A DNA stretch of 64,000 nt from Fodinicola feengrottensis (GTDB lineage: Bacteria; Actinomycetota; Actinomycetes; Mycobacteriales; HKI-0501): assembly GCF_010993775.1 (NCBI RefSeq), contig NZ_WOTO01000014.1:62001-126000 (forward strand), given 5' to 3'. The notes under the pieces are model-generated. The model did not search any database. It was not told the origin of the DNA and worked only from the letters and a program-made list of their open reading frames with translations. Shown piece after piece: positions 1 through 8,778 of the stretch; the stretch's first letter is position 1, and the number at the start of each line of letters is the position of its first letter. Both the position numbers and the translations under genes were made by a program.

Positions 1-908
1 TCGCGCTGCGGGCTGGAGCCCGGGTGGCGGACCTGGAATTCGTCCAGTTCCATCCGACCGCGCTGCACACTGGCGCGACCGGTCGGGCTCCGCTGATCAC
101 CGAGGCGATGCGCGGTGAGGGCGCTGTTTTGGTTGATACTGCTGGTGAACTGGTGATGGCCGGCGTTCACCCGTTGGGCGATCTCGCGCCGCGAGACGTG
201 GTGTCCGGTCGGATTGTTCGTCGGCTCGCCGAACTTTCGGCGGAGCACGTGCTTCTGGACGCCACACATTTGGACCGCGACCATTTCGTCCGGCGGTTTC
301 CCACTGTCTATGCGTCCTGTCGAGCCGCTGGCATCGATCCGGTGATCGAGCCCATTCCGGTCGCGCCGGCCGCGCATTTCAGCTGCGGTGGCGTGGTGAC
401 CACAGTGGACGGTCGTACGGACGTGGTCGGTCTTTATGCGGCCGGCGAAGTCGCGCGTACGGGACTGCATGGCGCGAACCGGTTGGCTTCCAACAGTTTG
501 TTGGAAGGACTGGTGGTCGGCGAGCGGGTAGCGCGCGCAGTGCATGCCGATCTTCCTGCTTTGTCGTTACGTTCATATGTAGCCGACGATCGTGACGTTT
601 TCGGTGTGGCCGTTGACAAGTTGCGTACGACCATGAGCCGCTACGTCGGCATTGGGCGCGACGCCACTGGGCTGGCAACCGCCGTGGATGCGTTGGGCCA
701 GTCCACAGTGGACGGAGATGCCGGCATGACACTGACGGCCCGCGCCATTGTCACCGCGGCCCTTGCCCGTACCGAAAGTCGCGGCTGCCACCTGCGTACC
801 GACTATCCGGGCAGCAGCGAAAGTTGGCGGCACAGCCTGGAATTCGTAATGGACCCGGCTGGGTTTGTCGTACCGGCCGAAAATCGGCTTTTGGAGGGAG
901 TGGGATGA
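1..908 (+). CDS. nadB: L-aspartate oxidase, C-terminal part (window edge)
   Basis: NadB oxidises L-aspartate to iminoaspartate with FAD, the first step of de novo NAD synthesis. The frame is already open at base 3 and reads ALRAGARVADLEFVQFHPTA, a typical NadB/SdhA-family segment, so the gene begins left of the window. Further family landmarks are HFSCGGVVT, the FAD-site run GLYAAGEVARTGLHGANRLA, and SNSLLEGLVVGERVA. The C-terminal helical domain follows. The stop overlaps the nadC start (ATGA at 905-908), so the two genes are translationally coupled; nadA would be expected just upstream. Identification is firm although the N-terminal FAD-binding half is missing. Confidence 0.95.
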   Translation, partial: ALRAGARVADLEFVQFHPTALHTGATGRAPLITEAMRGEGAVLVDTAGELVMAGVHPLGDLAPRDVVSGRIVRRLAELSAEHVLLDATHLDRDHFVRRFPTVYASCRAAGIDPVIEPIPVAPAAHFSCGGVVTTVDGRTDVVGLYAAGEVARTGLHGANRLASNSLLEGLVVGERVARAVHADLPALSLRSYVADDRDVFGVAVDKLRTTMSRYVGIGRDATGLATAVDALGQSTVDGDAGMTLTARAIVTAALARTESRGCHLRTDYPGSSESWRHSLEFVMDPAGFVVPAENRLLEGVG

Positions 909-1771
909 CCGCGTCTGGGGTGGACCTGGCTGAGGTGGATCGGGTCGTACGGACCGCGTTGGCGGAGGATTTGGCGTACGGTGGCGATGCGACCACCGAG
1001 GCGACCGTGCCGGCAGGTGTCAAGGGAATCGCCGAACTAACCCCGCGGGTGCCCGGTGTGCTGGCCGGTATTCCGGTCGCGCTGGCGGTGCTTTCCGAGG
1101 TCGCTGGCGGCGGATTCTCCGTACTCTCCGCGGAGACCGACGGCAGCCAGTTGGAACCTGGTAAACCCGTCCTGGTCGTTGAGGCCGAAATTCGTGCACT
1201 GCTGATCGCTGAGCGAACAATGCTGAACCTGGTCTGCCAGCTCTCCGGCGTCGCTTCCCTGACAGCCGCTTGGGTCGCCGCCGTGGCGGGCACCGGCTGT
1301 GCCGTCCGAGACACCCGCAAGACTGTTCCGGGGCTGCGCATTCTGCAAAAATATGCGGTGCGGTGCGGTGGCGGTCTGAATCTCCGGTTCGGCCTCGGCG
1401 ATGCGATTCTCATCAAGGACAACCACATTGTGGCCGCCGGCTCGGTGACGGCCGCGCTGGAAGCCGTACGGGCACATGCCCCGCGGCTTTCCTGCGAAGT
1501 GGAAGTCGACTCATTGGAGCAGCTCGACGAGGCGTTGGCCGCTGACGCCGAATTGGTTTTGTTGGATAACTTCACCGCTTCCGAATGCGCGACCGCCGTT
1601 CGCCGCCGCAACGACAGCGGCTCGTCGACTCGATTGGAAGCTTCCGGTGGTCTGACCCTCGATGTGGTCCGTTCGTACGCGGAAACCGGCGTGGACTACG
1701 TGTCGGTCGGCGCGCTGACGCATTCCGCACCCGCTATCGACCTCGGTCTGGACCTGCGCCCGGTGGGATAG
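905..1771 (+). CDS. nadC: Nicotinate-nucleotide diphosphorylase (quinolinate phosphoribosyltransferase)
   Basis: NadC converts quinolinate and PRPP into nicotinate mononucleotide, CO2 and pyrophosphate. The 288-residue protein has the usual length and motifs: RDTRKTVPGLR around residues 135-145, KYAVRCGGG at 149-157, DAILIKDNHI near 166-175, and the C-terminal LEASGGL and VDYVSVGALTHS. I start at the ATG overlapping the nadB stop; an upstream in-frame GTG at 824 would only add sequence antisense to conserved NadB. One oddity: the motif usually written GGGxNHRxGL reads GGGLNLRFGL here, so the active-site His is Leu160 (codon CTC at 1382-1384, one base from CAC). That may be a sequence error. 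Confidence 0.96.
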   Translation: MTASGVDLAEVDRVVRTALAEDLAYGGDATTEATVPAGVKGIAELTPRVPGVLAGIPVALAVLSEVAGGGFSVLSAETDGSQLEPGKPVLVVEAEIRALLIAERTMLNLVCQLSGVASLTAAWVAAVAGTGCAVRDTRKTVPGLRILQKYAVRCGGGLNLRFGLGDAILIKDNHIVAAGSVTAALEAVRAHAPRLSCEVEVDSLEQLDEALAADAELVLLDNFTASECATAVRRRNDSGSSTRLEASGGLTLDVVRSYAETGVDYVSVGALTHSAPAIDLGLDLRPVG

Positions 1772-1776
1772 CCGGA

Positions 1777-1827
1777 GCCGGCGTTCAGGTCTTGGCAGGT
1801 GGTGGTGTCTGCTACCCGAACGCCGGC
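1777..1827. terminator. Inverted repeat after nadC
   Basis: GCCGGCGTTC at 1777-1786 is perfectly repeated in inverse as GAACGCCGGC at 1818-1827, separated by 31 bases. It starts six bases after the nadC stop and could end the nadBC transcript. No T-run follows, which is common for actinobacterial hairpins, so function is inferred. Confidence 0.45.
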
Positions 1828-1839
1828 CCCGGGGTCTCT

Positions 1840-1875
1840 GGCACGTTTGCCCCCGTTTCCCATTGCAAACGTGCC
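1840..1875. promoter_or_regulatory. 11-bp perfect inverted repeat upstream of the AfsR-like gene
   Basis: GGCACGTTTGC (1840-1850) and GCAAACGTGCC (1865-1875) form perfect 11-bp arms around a 14-base spacer. It lies between the nadBC hairpin and the SARP-type direct repeats. It could be a second terminator or a regulator site; the sequence does not decide. Confidence 0.35.
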
Positions 1876-1898
1876 GTGCCTATGGTGGCCTGAGGTCA

Positions 1899-1916
1899 GC
1901 TACATTTCGGCTACAT
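1899..1916 (+). promoter_or_regulatory. Heptameric direct repeat, candidate SARP box
   Basis: GCTACAT occurs at 1899-1905 and again at 1910-1916, exactly 11 bases start to start. SARP activators are known to bind heptameric direct repeats spaced 11 bp (one helical turn) close to the -35 region. Here the repeats lie 67-84 bases upstream of a SARP-family gene, so autoregulation is a plausible inference. Confidence 0.4.
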
Positions 1917-1982
1917 CTTGTTGCCGAGTGTGAAATAGTGGGACAAACTGGGGCCGCAGGGCGGCTACAGACGGGGCCAGGT

Positions 1983-4900
1983 ATGACGGTGGGACAACCT
2001 GACCCGGGCGTGGATGTTCTCGTCCTCGGCCCGGTCGGCCTTCAGCGCGGCGGCGAATTTCTTTCGCCGCCATCTGGTGTGTTTCGTGCTGTTTTAGCCG
2101 CGTTGGCGCTGGCGGGTCCCGCTGGCCTTTCGTCTTCTGAACTCTTCACCACGGTCTGGGGTTCCCGCGCGGCCACCGCCGAGCGCTCAACCGTCACGGT
2201 CACCATCCACCGCATCCGCCAATGGCTCCGCGATTCCGTCGGCGACACCGTACGACTGGAGCGCTCCAGCTCGACCTATGTCCTTGAAGTGACCGGCGTG
2301 ATTGACGTTGCCCGTTTTTGGGAGCTGACTGCCGACTATCCGCATGATCAGGCGGACCAGCTTTTGGAGGCGCTGGGTTTGTGGCGCGGGCGGGCCTTGG
2401 CGGATGTGCCGCCGGACAGCCAGGATCCAATTGTGGTCGCACGTTTGGTGCGGCAGCGCCTCGATGCGGCGAACGCCTGTGCTCAGGCATTGATCCGCTC
2501 CCGAGAAGCCGATCATGCGGTCAGGGTTCTCGATCCGCTGATAGACGAATATTTCCTCGACGAGCCACTGCAAGCCGCCTGGATGCAGGCTCTTGCGGCC
2601 AGCGGACGTCAGGCTGACGCACTGGAGGCCTACGAGCGCGTCCGCAAACATTTGCGGACGGAGCTCGGAGTCGATCCCGGTTCGGTTCTCACCGAGTGCC
2701 TGGTGAAGATTCTGCGGGGTGCAGTTCCAGCCGCGGCGAGGCAGCTGCGGCTGGCTACTGCCGTACCGGCGCAGTTGCCAGCGGACGTCATTGCCTTTAC
2801 CGGCCGCGCGAAACAACTGAAAACTCTCTACGCGTTGCCGTCCCAGGCTCTTCCGACATTTTCTCCGGTCCTGGTGATGTCCGGCCCAGGAGGAGTGGGC
2901 AAAACCAGCCTTGCGGTGCATTGGGCTTATCAGGTGGTGAAAGACTATCCGGACGGTCAGCTCTTCGTTGACCTACGAGGATATTCCAGGGAAACGCCGG
3001 TTACGGTGGTGGAGGCGTTGCACCGGTTCGTACGAGCGCTCGGATGTCCGCCGGACGAGATTCCGGCGGATCGCGACGAGGCGTCCGCGCTCTATCGTTC
3101 GATGCTTGCGGGCCGCCGGATTCTTATCGTTTTGGACAACGCCCAGTCCGCCGACCAGGTCCGTCAGCTCCTTCCGGGTGCTGGTGGTTGCACCGTTGTC
3201 ATCACCAGCCGTGAGCGCCTGGACGGACTGACCGCGCGGGATGGGGCTCTGCGCCTGGATCTTGAGGTGCTGTCCCCTGAGGAAGCCCACGTCCTCCTCG
3301 AAAATTCGATCGGCACCACCCAGATTGCCGGACAGCATGAAGAAGTGCAGGTGTTGGCCCGTACTTGTGGATATCTCCCGTTGGCCCTCAGGGTTGCCGC
3401 CGCACACCTGTGCCGTAGCCCGAATATGACGGTCGGAGGCTACCTTCAGGAGATGGCCTATCTCGGCCCGCTGAATGCCCTGATCGTCGACGGTGACGAA
3501 CAGGCGACGGTCGCGACCGCTTTCGACCTGTCGTATTCACGAGTTTCGCTGGAGGCCCAACGCTGCTATCGTCTCCTCGCTCTCGTTCCTGGCGCGGATA
3601 TCTCCGCTCCGGCGGTCGGGGCACTGATTGCCAGACCTCTGGCGGAGGTTCGCAGCCTGCTGCGCACGCTCACCGCTGCCTATTTGGTGAGCGAACACAG
3701 GCCCGACCGATTTTCGATGCACGACCTGCTCACGGCCCATGCCCGTGGCTATCTGAATAGAGCGGAAATACCCGAAGAACAGCAGGCCGCGGTGGTACGG
3801 CTGTTCAACTGGTATCTCGGCCGTGCGGGTAGTGCCTCCGACCTGATTTATGCGATGACCAGGCTGCCGTCCGGGGTTGAACCCGTGGAGATACCCGCAT
3901 TCGACGAGCCCGAGGTGGCGTCGAGTTGGCTGCAAAAGGAATTCGCGAACATTGTTTCGCTCGCACAGGAGGCAAATGTTCGTGACCTTCCCAACAGTTG
4001 GCTGCTCGCCGACGTATTGCGAGGGCATTTCGTCTACCACCGTCTGGTGCCGGAGTGGGATGTAGCCGTACAAGCCGGTTTTCGCTGCGGCCGAGCGCGC
4101 GGCCGACCCTGCCGGCCGGGCAGCGATGTACCTCAGCCAGGGTGGGCTGGCGCTCTATGCCGCACACGACATCACTGGGGCTGCGAACGGTTTTCGCCGT
4201 GCGGCCGAGAATGCGCAACTTTCCGATTGGCGAGCCGGTGCGGCGGTCGCGCTGCTCAGCCAGGCTTTGGTGGACCAGATCAGAGGTGATCTTGGTGCCT
4301 GCGTTGCCAAACTGACTCAAGCATTGCGCGTTGTGCGGACAGGGCCGCGATGGACGACAGAGGTCATCGCTCGGAACAATTTGGCATTCGCATATATCGA
4401 CCAGGGCCGACTGCGGCAGGCGGTCAGCCAATTGACGCGGACTATTGATCAATGTCACGGGTCAGCAATTAGTCCGCTCGAGCTTCTTCTGGAGACCAGG
4501 GGTGACGCCTACCGCAACCTTGGATTCTTTGATCGCGCGCTCGAGGACCTGGTTGCCAGTATCGAGGCGAGTAGGTCGGTGGCGAGTCGCTATCATGAAA
4601 CGCGCAGCCTTGCCACCCTCTCACTCGTCTACTCCGACAGCGGTCGTGCCGAGTCGGCACGAGCTACTGCACAGGCGGCGCGTCAGCTGGCTCGGGAGAT
4701 CAAGGACCGGGGGCTGGAAGACTACGTGTCACTCGCATTAGGACGAGCGCACCATCTGCTAGGGGACGAAAGTAAGGCGATGGATGCCTATCAGACCATC
4801 CTGCAGCACGGCGACGATGTCGTCGATTTCTCGGTCTATACATCGGCGATGCTTGGGGTGGCAGCCGTTCTGCGAGAGCCAGCGGTGGTGAGTGAGGTCC

Positions 4901-5229
4901 TTGAGCTTCTTGCGGGCCGTGGCTACCGGGTCATTGAAGGAAAGGCGTACGGACTTCTTGCGGCGCTCTACCTGGGTGATGGCCAGTTCGCTGAAGCAGT
5001 CGCGGCGGCCGAGACGGCCGAGACCTTGTACGCGCCGACGGACCATCGACCTGGCCAGGTGTCCGTCCTGTCCACGCTTGCCGAGCTCCATCGGCGCGCT
5101 GGTAGGGAGTCCACGGCGGCCAACTGCGATCGACAGGCAGCCATTCTGCTGAAGGAGATTGACTGGCTGCCCGCGCCGACTAGTGGAGAATCTGGCATAG
5201 ATCGCCTGCTTGACTCACGAATGCCGTAA
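1983..5229 (+). CDS. AfsR-like SARP transcriptional regulator with NB-ARC and TPR domains (one frameshift)
   Basis: A large cytoplasmic STAND-type regulator of about 1080 residues, typical of actinomycete secondary-metabolism or differentiation control. Order: OmpR/PhoB-type winged helix (residues about 10-100), bacterial transcriptional activation domain (about 105-250), NB-ARC ATPase with Walker A GPGGVGKTS near residue 300, Walker B RILIVLDNA near 378 and the GLPL-like CGYLPLAL near 461, then TPR-like helices to the C terminus. ATG 1983 is chosen because family similarity starts there. The frame breaks near 4075: VPEWDVAVQA continues in the next frame as VFAAAERAADPAGR if one G of a GG pair is removed. 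The two parts are therefore one gene. A candidate SARP box lies upstream. Confidence 0.88.
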
Positions 5230-5231
5230 CT

Positions 5232-5270
5232 CGTACGGCCGGTCCCGAAAGTGTCGGAACCGGCCGTACG
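5232..5270. terminator. Bidirectional terminator hairpin
   Basis: CGTACGGCCGGT (5232-5243) pairs perfectly with ACCGGCCGTACG (5259-5270), and the spacer itself can extend the stem (CCGA/TCGG). It sits between the convergent AfsR-like and MFS genes, where a shared terminator is expected. Confidence 0.75.
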
Positions 5271-5288
5271 GTCGAGCAATAGCCGCGC

Positions 5289-6776
5289 TTAAGTGCTAGC
5301 AGCTGTGACCGCGGACAGCGGGGTGGCGAGTTCCTCCAGGGACTTGCCCTCGGCATCCACTCCGATGAAGGCCTCGACGACTCCGCCGATGATCATCAGA
5401 ATGGCTCCGATCATGAAGCCCCAGAATAACGGTGTTCGGTCGAGATGGTGAACGTCCTTAGTCCCCAGCTCGATGAGGTAGCCGAAGAGAACGGGCGCGA
5501 CAACACCGCCGCAGAGCTGTGAGATTGCGAAGAAGTACGAGATCGCCTGGCCCCGCAGCTCGAGCGGGAAGATTTCGCTGACGGTCAGGTAGCCGCTAGA
5601 GGCGCCGGCCGAGGCGATGAAGAAGATCACCGACCAGAAGATGGCCTGCGTGGTGGCGTTCAGCGCGCCAATCCAGAACAGGTAACCGCTGGCGACGAGC
5701 AGCACGCCGGAGACTATGTACGTGCTGCTGATGAGTTTTCGACGGCCTATGGTGTCGAAGAACGGCCCGAGCAGGAGGGGGCCAAGTAAATTGCCTACTG
5801 CGAAGGGAAAGAAGAAGAAACCGAGTGCGTCAGGAGCAACACCGAAGAATTTACCGAGGACCTGGCCCTGGGTGAAGAAGATCGCGTTGTAGAGAAACGA
5901 CTGGGTCGTCATGAGAGTGAAACCCAGTACAGATCGCTTTCGGTATTTTCCCAGCATGATCTTGGTGATCTCGAGATAGGTCACCGGTGGGTAGTTGCGG
6001 ACTTCGATGGCCTTGCTCTCGTCGACTTTCGGGATTTCCTTGCCAGCTGCCCGTACGCCCTGCTCGATGTCGTCGACGATCTTGGCCGCTTCCTCAGCGC
6101 GTCCGTGCGAGATCAGCCAGCGCGGGCTCTCCGGGATCCGCCGCCGCAGCATCCAGACGACGACACCGATGAGCGGTCCGATGAACAGCCCGATCCGCCA
6201 ACCGACGTTGACTGGGATGATCTTCTCGTCCAGCAGCGCGAGGCTGGCCGCCGAGGCGATGGCGGCGCCGGCCCAGTAGGTGCCGTTGACGGCGATGTCC
6301 ACTCTGCCGCGGAATCTGGCGGGTATCAGCTCGTCGATGGCCGAGTTGATCGCCGCGTATTCACCGCCGATGCCCATGCCGGCGATGAACCGGAGAACGG
6401 CCAGGGACCAGAAGTCGAACGAGAACCCGGCGAGACCGTTGAACACCAGGTAGAGGCCGAGGGTGATGAGGAACAGTCTTCGGCGGCCCAGGCTGTCGGC
6501 GAGCCGGCCGAAGACGAGGGCGCCGACGACCTCGCCGGCCAGGTAGATCGACGTGGTGATGCCGAATTGGCCGGGATGCAGATGCAGCGTGGTGGGAAGT
6601 TCGAGGGTGGTGGCGATGGCACCGGCGAACTGAATCTCGAGTCCGTCGAGGATCCAGCTGACGCCGAGTGTTATCAGCACCATCCAGTGGAATTTCGCCC
6701 AGGGCATGTTGTCCAAGCGAACGGGAACGAGTGTTCGATTGGTAGTGATCTTCCCGCCTTGTACAAATTCAGCCAT
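5289..6776 (-). CDS. MFS transporter, metabolite:H+ symporter type
   Basis: An integral membrane protein of 495 residues with the 12-helix major facilitator pattern. The TM2-TM3 loop signature GRLADSLGRRRL, the TM4 segment RFIAGMGIGGEYAAINSAI, the mid-loop RRRIPESPRWL and the second-half copy GPFFDTIGRRKL are diagnostic of the sugar-porter/metabolite:H+ symporter group. Substrate is unknown; niacin-type permeases belong to this group and nadBC lies nearby, but that link is only suggestive. The ATG at 6776 is preferred to one 13 codons upstream because GGGGAGG sits about 7 bases before it. The gene is transcribed towards the AfsR-like gene and shares its terminator. Confidence 0.88.
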   Translation of the reverse strand: MAEFVQGGKITTNRTLVPVRLDNMPWAKFHWMVLITLGVSWILDGLEIQFAGAIATTLELPTTLHLHPGQFGITTSIYLAGEVVGALVFGRLADSLGRRRLFLITLGLYLVFNGLAGFSFDFWSLAVLRFIAGMGIGGEYAAINSAIDELIPARFRGRVDIAVNGTYWAGAAIASAASLALLDEKIIPVNVGWRIGLFIGPLIGVVVWMLRRRIPESPRWLISHGRAEEAAKIVDDIEQGVRAAGKEIPKVDESKAIEVRNYPPVTYLEITKIMLGKYRKRSVLGFTLMTTQSFLYNAIFFTQGQVLGKFFGVAPDALGFFFFPFAVGNLLGPLLLGPFFDTIGRRKLISSTYIVSGVLLVASGYLFWIGALNATTQAIFWSVIFFIASAGASSGYLTVSEIFPLELRGQAISYFFAISQLCGGVVAPVLFGYLIELGTKDVHHLDRTPLFWGFMIGAILMIIGGVVEAFIGVDAEGKSLEELATPLSAVTAAST

Positions 6777-6951
6777 ATCCGGCCTCCCCTGCACCTGTTG
6801 CGCCGCGAGTTGCACTGGTCACACTCAGTGTGCGCCAGTCTGGTGGTTACCGATGCCCGGACGCTGACATTAGACGGCTGGCAATTATTGGCAACCCGGC
6901 TGACATCTCGCGGTAACTATTGCCCACATAGTGGGCGCGACGGTATGGCCA

Positions 6952-7931
6952 CTAGCGGACGAGCAGCACCTTGCCAATATGGTCGCTGGCCTCGACAACT
7001 CGGTGTGCTTCGGCGGCGTCCTGCATCGCGATCGCCCGGTCGATCACTGGCCGAACCCGGCCAGCCAGCCTCGATCAGCGGCCAGACGTGTTCGCGTACG
7101 TCCTCGACGATGATCGCCTTCTCGTCGATCGGCCGAGCGCGCAACGTCGTACCGGTAATACTTGCTCGCTTGACCAAAAGCAGGCCGAGATTGAGCTCGG
7201 CCTTGGCGCCGCCGAGCAGTCCGATGGTGACGATCCGGCCGCCGGTGGCCAGCACGTCGACATTGCCGGCAAGGTACTTCGCGCCGATGGTGTCGAGTAC
7301 GACGTCGGCGCCGTGACCTTCGGTGTCTTGTTTGACGACTTGTACGAAGTCTTCATCGTTGTAATCAATCGCGCGCTCCGCACCGTAAAGCAGGCACTTC
7401 TCGTTTTTCTTCGCGCTCGCCGTGCAGAAGACGCGGACGCCGTACGCGCTCGCCAGCTGCAGCGCGAAAGTGCCGATGCCCGATCCGCCGCCGTGTACGA
7501 GCAAAATCTCGCCGGGGCTCAGATGTGCGGTCATGAACAGGTTTGCCCATACGGTGCAGGCAACTTCGGGCAATGCGGCAGCTTCTTCGAGGCTCACGCC
7601 GGCCGGGATCGGCAACAGTTGGCCGGCTGGCACCGTACCTTCTCGGCGTACCCGCCGCCGGCCAGCAGCGCGCAGACCTCGTCGCCGACCTTCCAGTCGG
7701 TGACTCCGTCGCCAAGCGCGGCGATCCGCCCGGAGCACTCCAGCCCTGGGTACGGCGCGGCGCGCCGGCCGGCGGGGGATAGAAGCCGAGCCGCTGCTGG
7801 ATATCGGCACGGTTAACAGCGGACGCGACCACATCGACGATGACCTCGCCGGCGCCGGGCTGCGGGTCGTCCACTTCAGACCATCGCAACGTCTCCGGAC
7901 CGCCGGGTTCGCGAATCTCGATCGCATACAT
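6952..7931 (-). CDS. NAD(P)H-quinone oxidoreductase, MDR/zinc-type alcohol dehydrogenase family (three frameshifts)
   Basis: A QOR/PIG3-like medium-chain reductase. The N terminus MYAIEIREPGGPETLRWSEV, AVNRADIQQRLGFYPPPAGA, the nucleotide-binding run LVHGGGSGIGTFALQLA, and VVLDTIGAKYLAGNVDVL identify it; no zinc ligands are expected. Frame jumps occur near 7760 (GGCGC doubled on the plus strand at 7754-7763), near 7640 (one G missing), and near 7065 (CCAG doubled at 7061-7068). Removing these restores YPGLECSGRIAALGDG and the C terminus EASDHIGKVLLVR followed by TAG at 6952. I treat it as an intact gene read through errors, though a pseudogene cannot be excluded. Confidence 0.8.
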
Positions 7932-8575
7932 ATGCCGAGCCTACGGGATCCGTTGTACGCGCCCCGATCTGCCGCCGAAACGCTCGCACCCCGTCCGGTC
8001 GGGTAGGCGGTCAGCTGGCCGATTGGACGAGGACCCCTGGGGCGCTTGGGGGACTATCCATTGTGGACTCTGGGTGACTGGGCGCCAATCGCAGTGTGAC
8101 AAGTGGCGATCACAGTCGCCTAAAGAATACTCTCCGCGCATTACCTGACGAGCCAAAACGCGCGACAATGGCGGGAGCTTTCGGTGATGCTGTTGACCAT
8201 CGGTGCCATTCTGGACCACAACGATGTGAATAGCGGCCCGAAATCTCAGCGCTCGATGAGTCTTCATCGCGCCAGCGCGAGAGCGTGACGATCCGGCCGC
8301 TACGGCCGAAAGTCGTTCTATTAGGCCGATATCCGGCCGACGGCCGCCTCGATTGTCCGGCGATTGGTGTCACTGACTTATGAGAACGTAGGGTTCCCAT
8401 TGTCGCGATCGGTTGTCGATGGCGAATTGCGATCCTGGGAGATTGAAGCAGGATCGTTCAATTCTGTCTCGTCTATTCTAGATGATGTGCCGCCATTCAA
8501 TTTCGGATGCGTGGAGCTTTGAGGTTTTCTGAATGGTCGGTTTGGATCAAGCGGCCGGGATAGGGGGGGTGCGGG
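7932..8575. other. Non-coding stretch, no supported gene
   Basis: About 640 bases between the divergent oxidoreductase and the octapeptide ORFs. Short minus-strand ORFs at 7941-8267 and 8110-8400 overlap each other and lack recognisable protein features or a convincing ribosome site. The DNA is less GC-rich than its surroundings. I see no RNA gene or repeat here. Confidence 0.5.
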
Positions 8576-8602
8576 ATGTCATTCACGACGACCTGGAACT
8601 GA
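8576..8602 (+). CDS. Tiny ORF encoding octapeptide MSFTTTWN, copy 1
   Basis: ATG 8576 to TGA 8602 encodes MSFTTTWN. A run of G residues (8563-8569) lies about 6 bases upstream and could act as a ribosome site. A second ORF 75 bases downstream encodes the identical peptide, differing at one synonymous position (Ser TCA versus TCG). Duplication of a start-to-stop unit with the peptide conserved is what makes it worth annotating. Possible roles are a leader peptide for the downstream GGDEF-EAL gene or a secreted or modified peptide. Function unknown; it could be chance. Confidence 0.35.
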   Translation: MSFTTTWN

Positions 8603-8650
8603 AGCGGCTTGCTTGGTGTCTTCGAGCGGGGTTGACGAAGGAGGCGTGCA

Positions 8651-8677
8651 ATGTCGTTCACGACGACCTGGAACTGA
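8651..8677 (+). CDS. Tiny ORF encoding octapeptide MSFTTTWN, copy 2
   Basis: ATG 8651 to TGA 8677 again encodes MSFTTTWN. It has a near-perfect Shine-Dalgarno sequence AAGGAGG at 8638-8644, spaced 6 bases from the ATG, better than most genes in this window. It lies about 100 bases upstream of the GGDEF-EAL start. The strong ribosome site argues that it is translated; the product is unrecognised. Confidence 0.45.
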   Translation: MSFTTTWN

Positions 8678-8778
8678 ACAGATTCGCAACGTCAGCGACG
8701 TTGCTCTTCCCGCTAGCGGAATGGTCCTGCTAACTCCGGCTCACTTAGGGCAGTGGAGCAGCTACGCTAGGGGCATGG

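Noticed and set aside
751..1611. 286-codon minus-strand ORF over nadB/nadC
   Set aside because: Antisense of conserved nadC; Ser/Ala/Thr-rich shadow typical of high-GC DNA.
7941..8400. Minus-strand ORFs between the oxidoreductase and octapeptides
   Set aside because: No ribosome site, unrelated and overlapping frames, no recognisable protein features.
8533..8733. 66-codon ORF with an internal VHDDLEL repeat
   Set aside because: The repeat is the shadow of the duplicated octapeptide ORFs in another frame; the one difference between copies is non-synonymous here but synonymous for MSFTTTWN.
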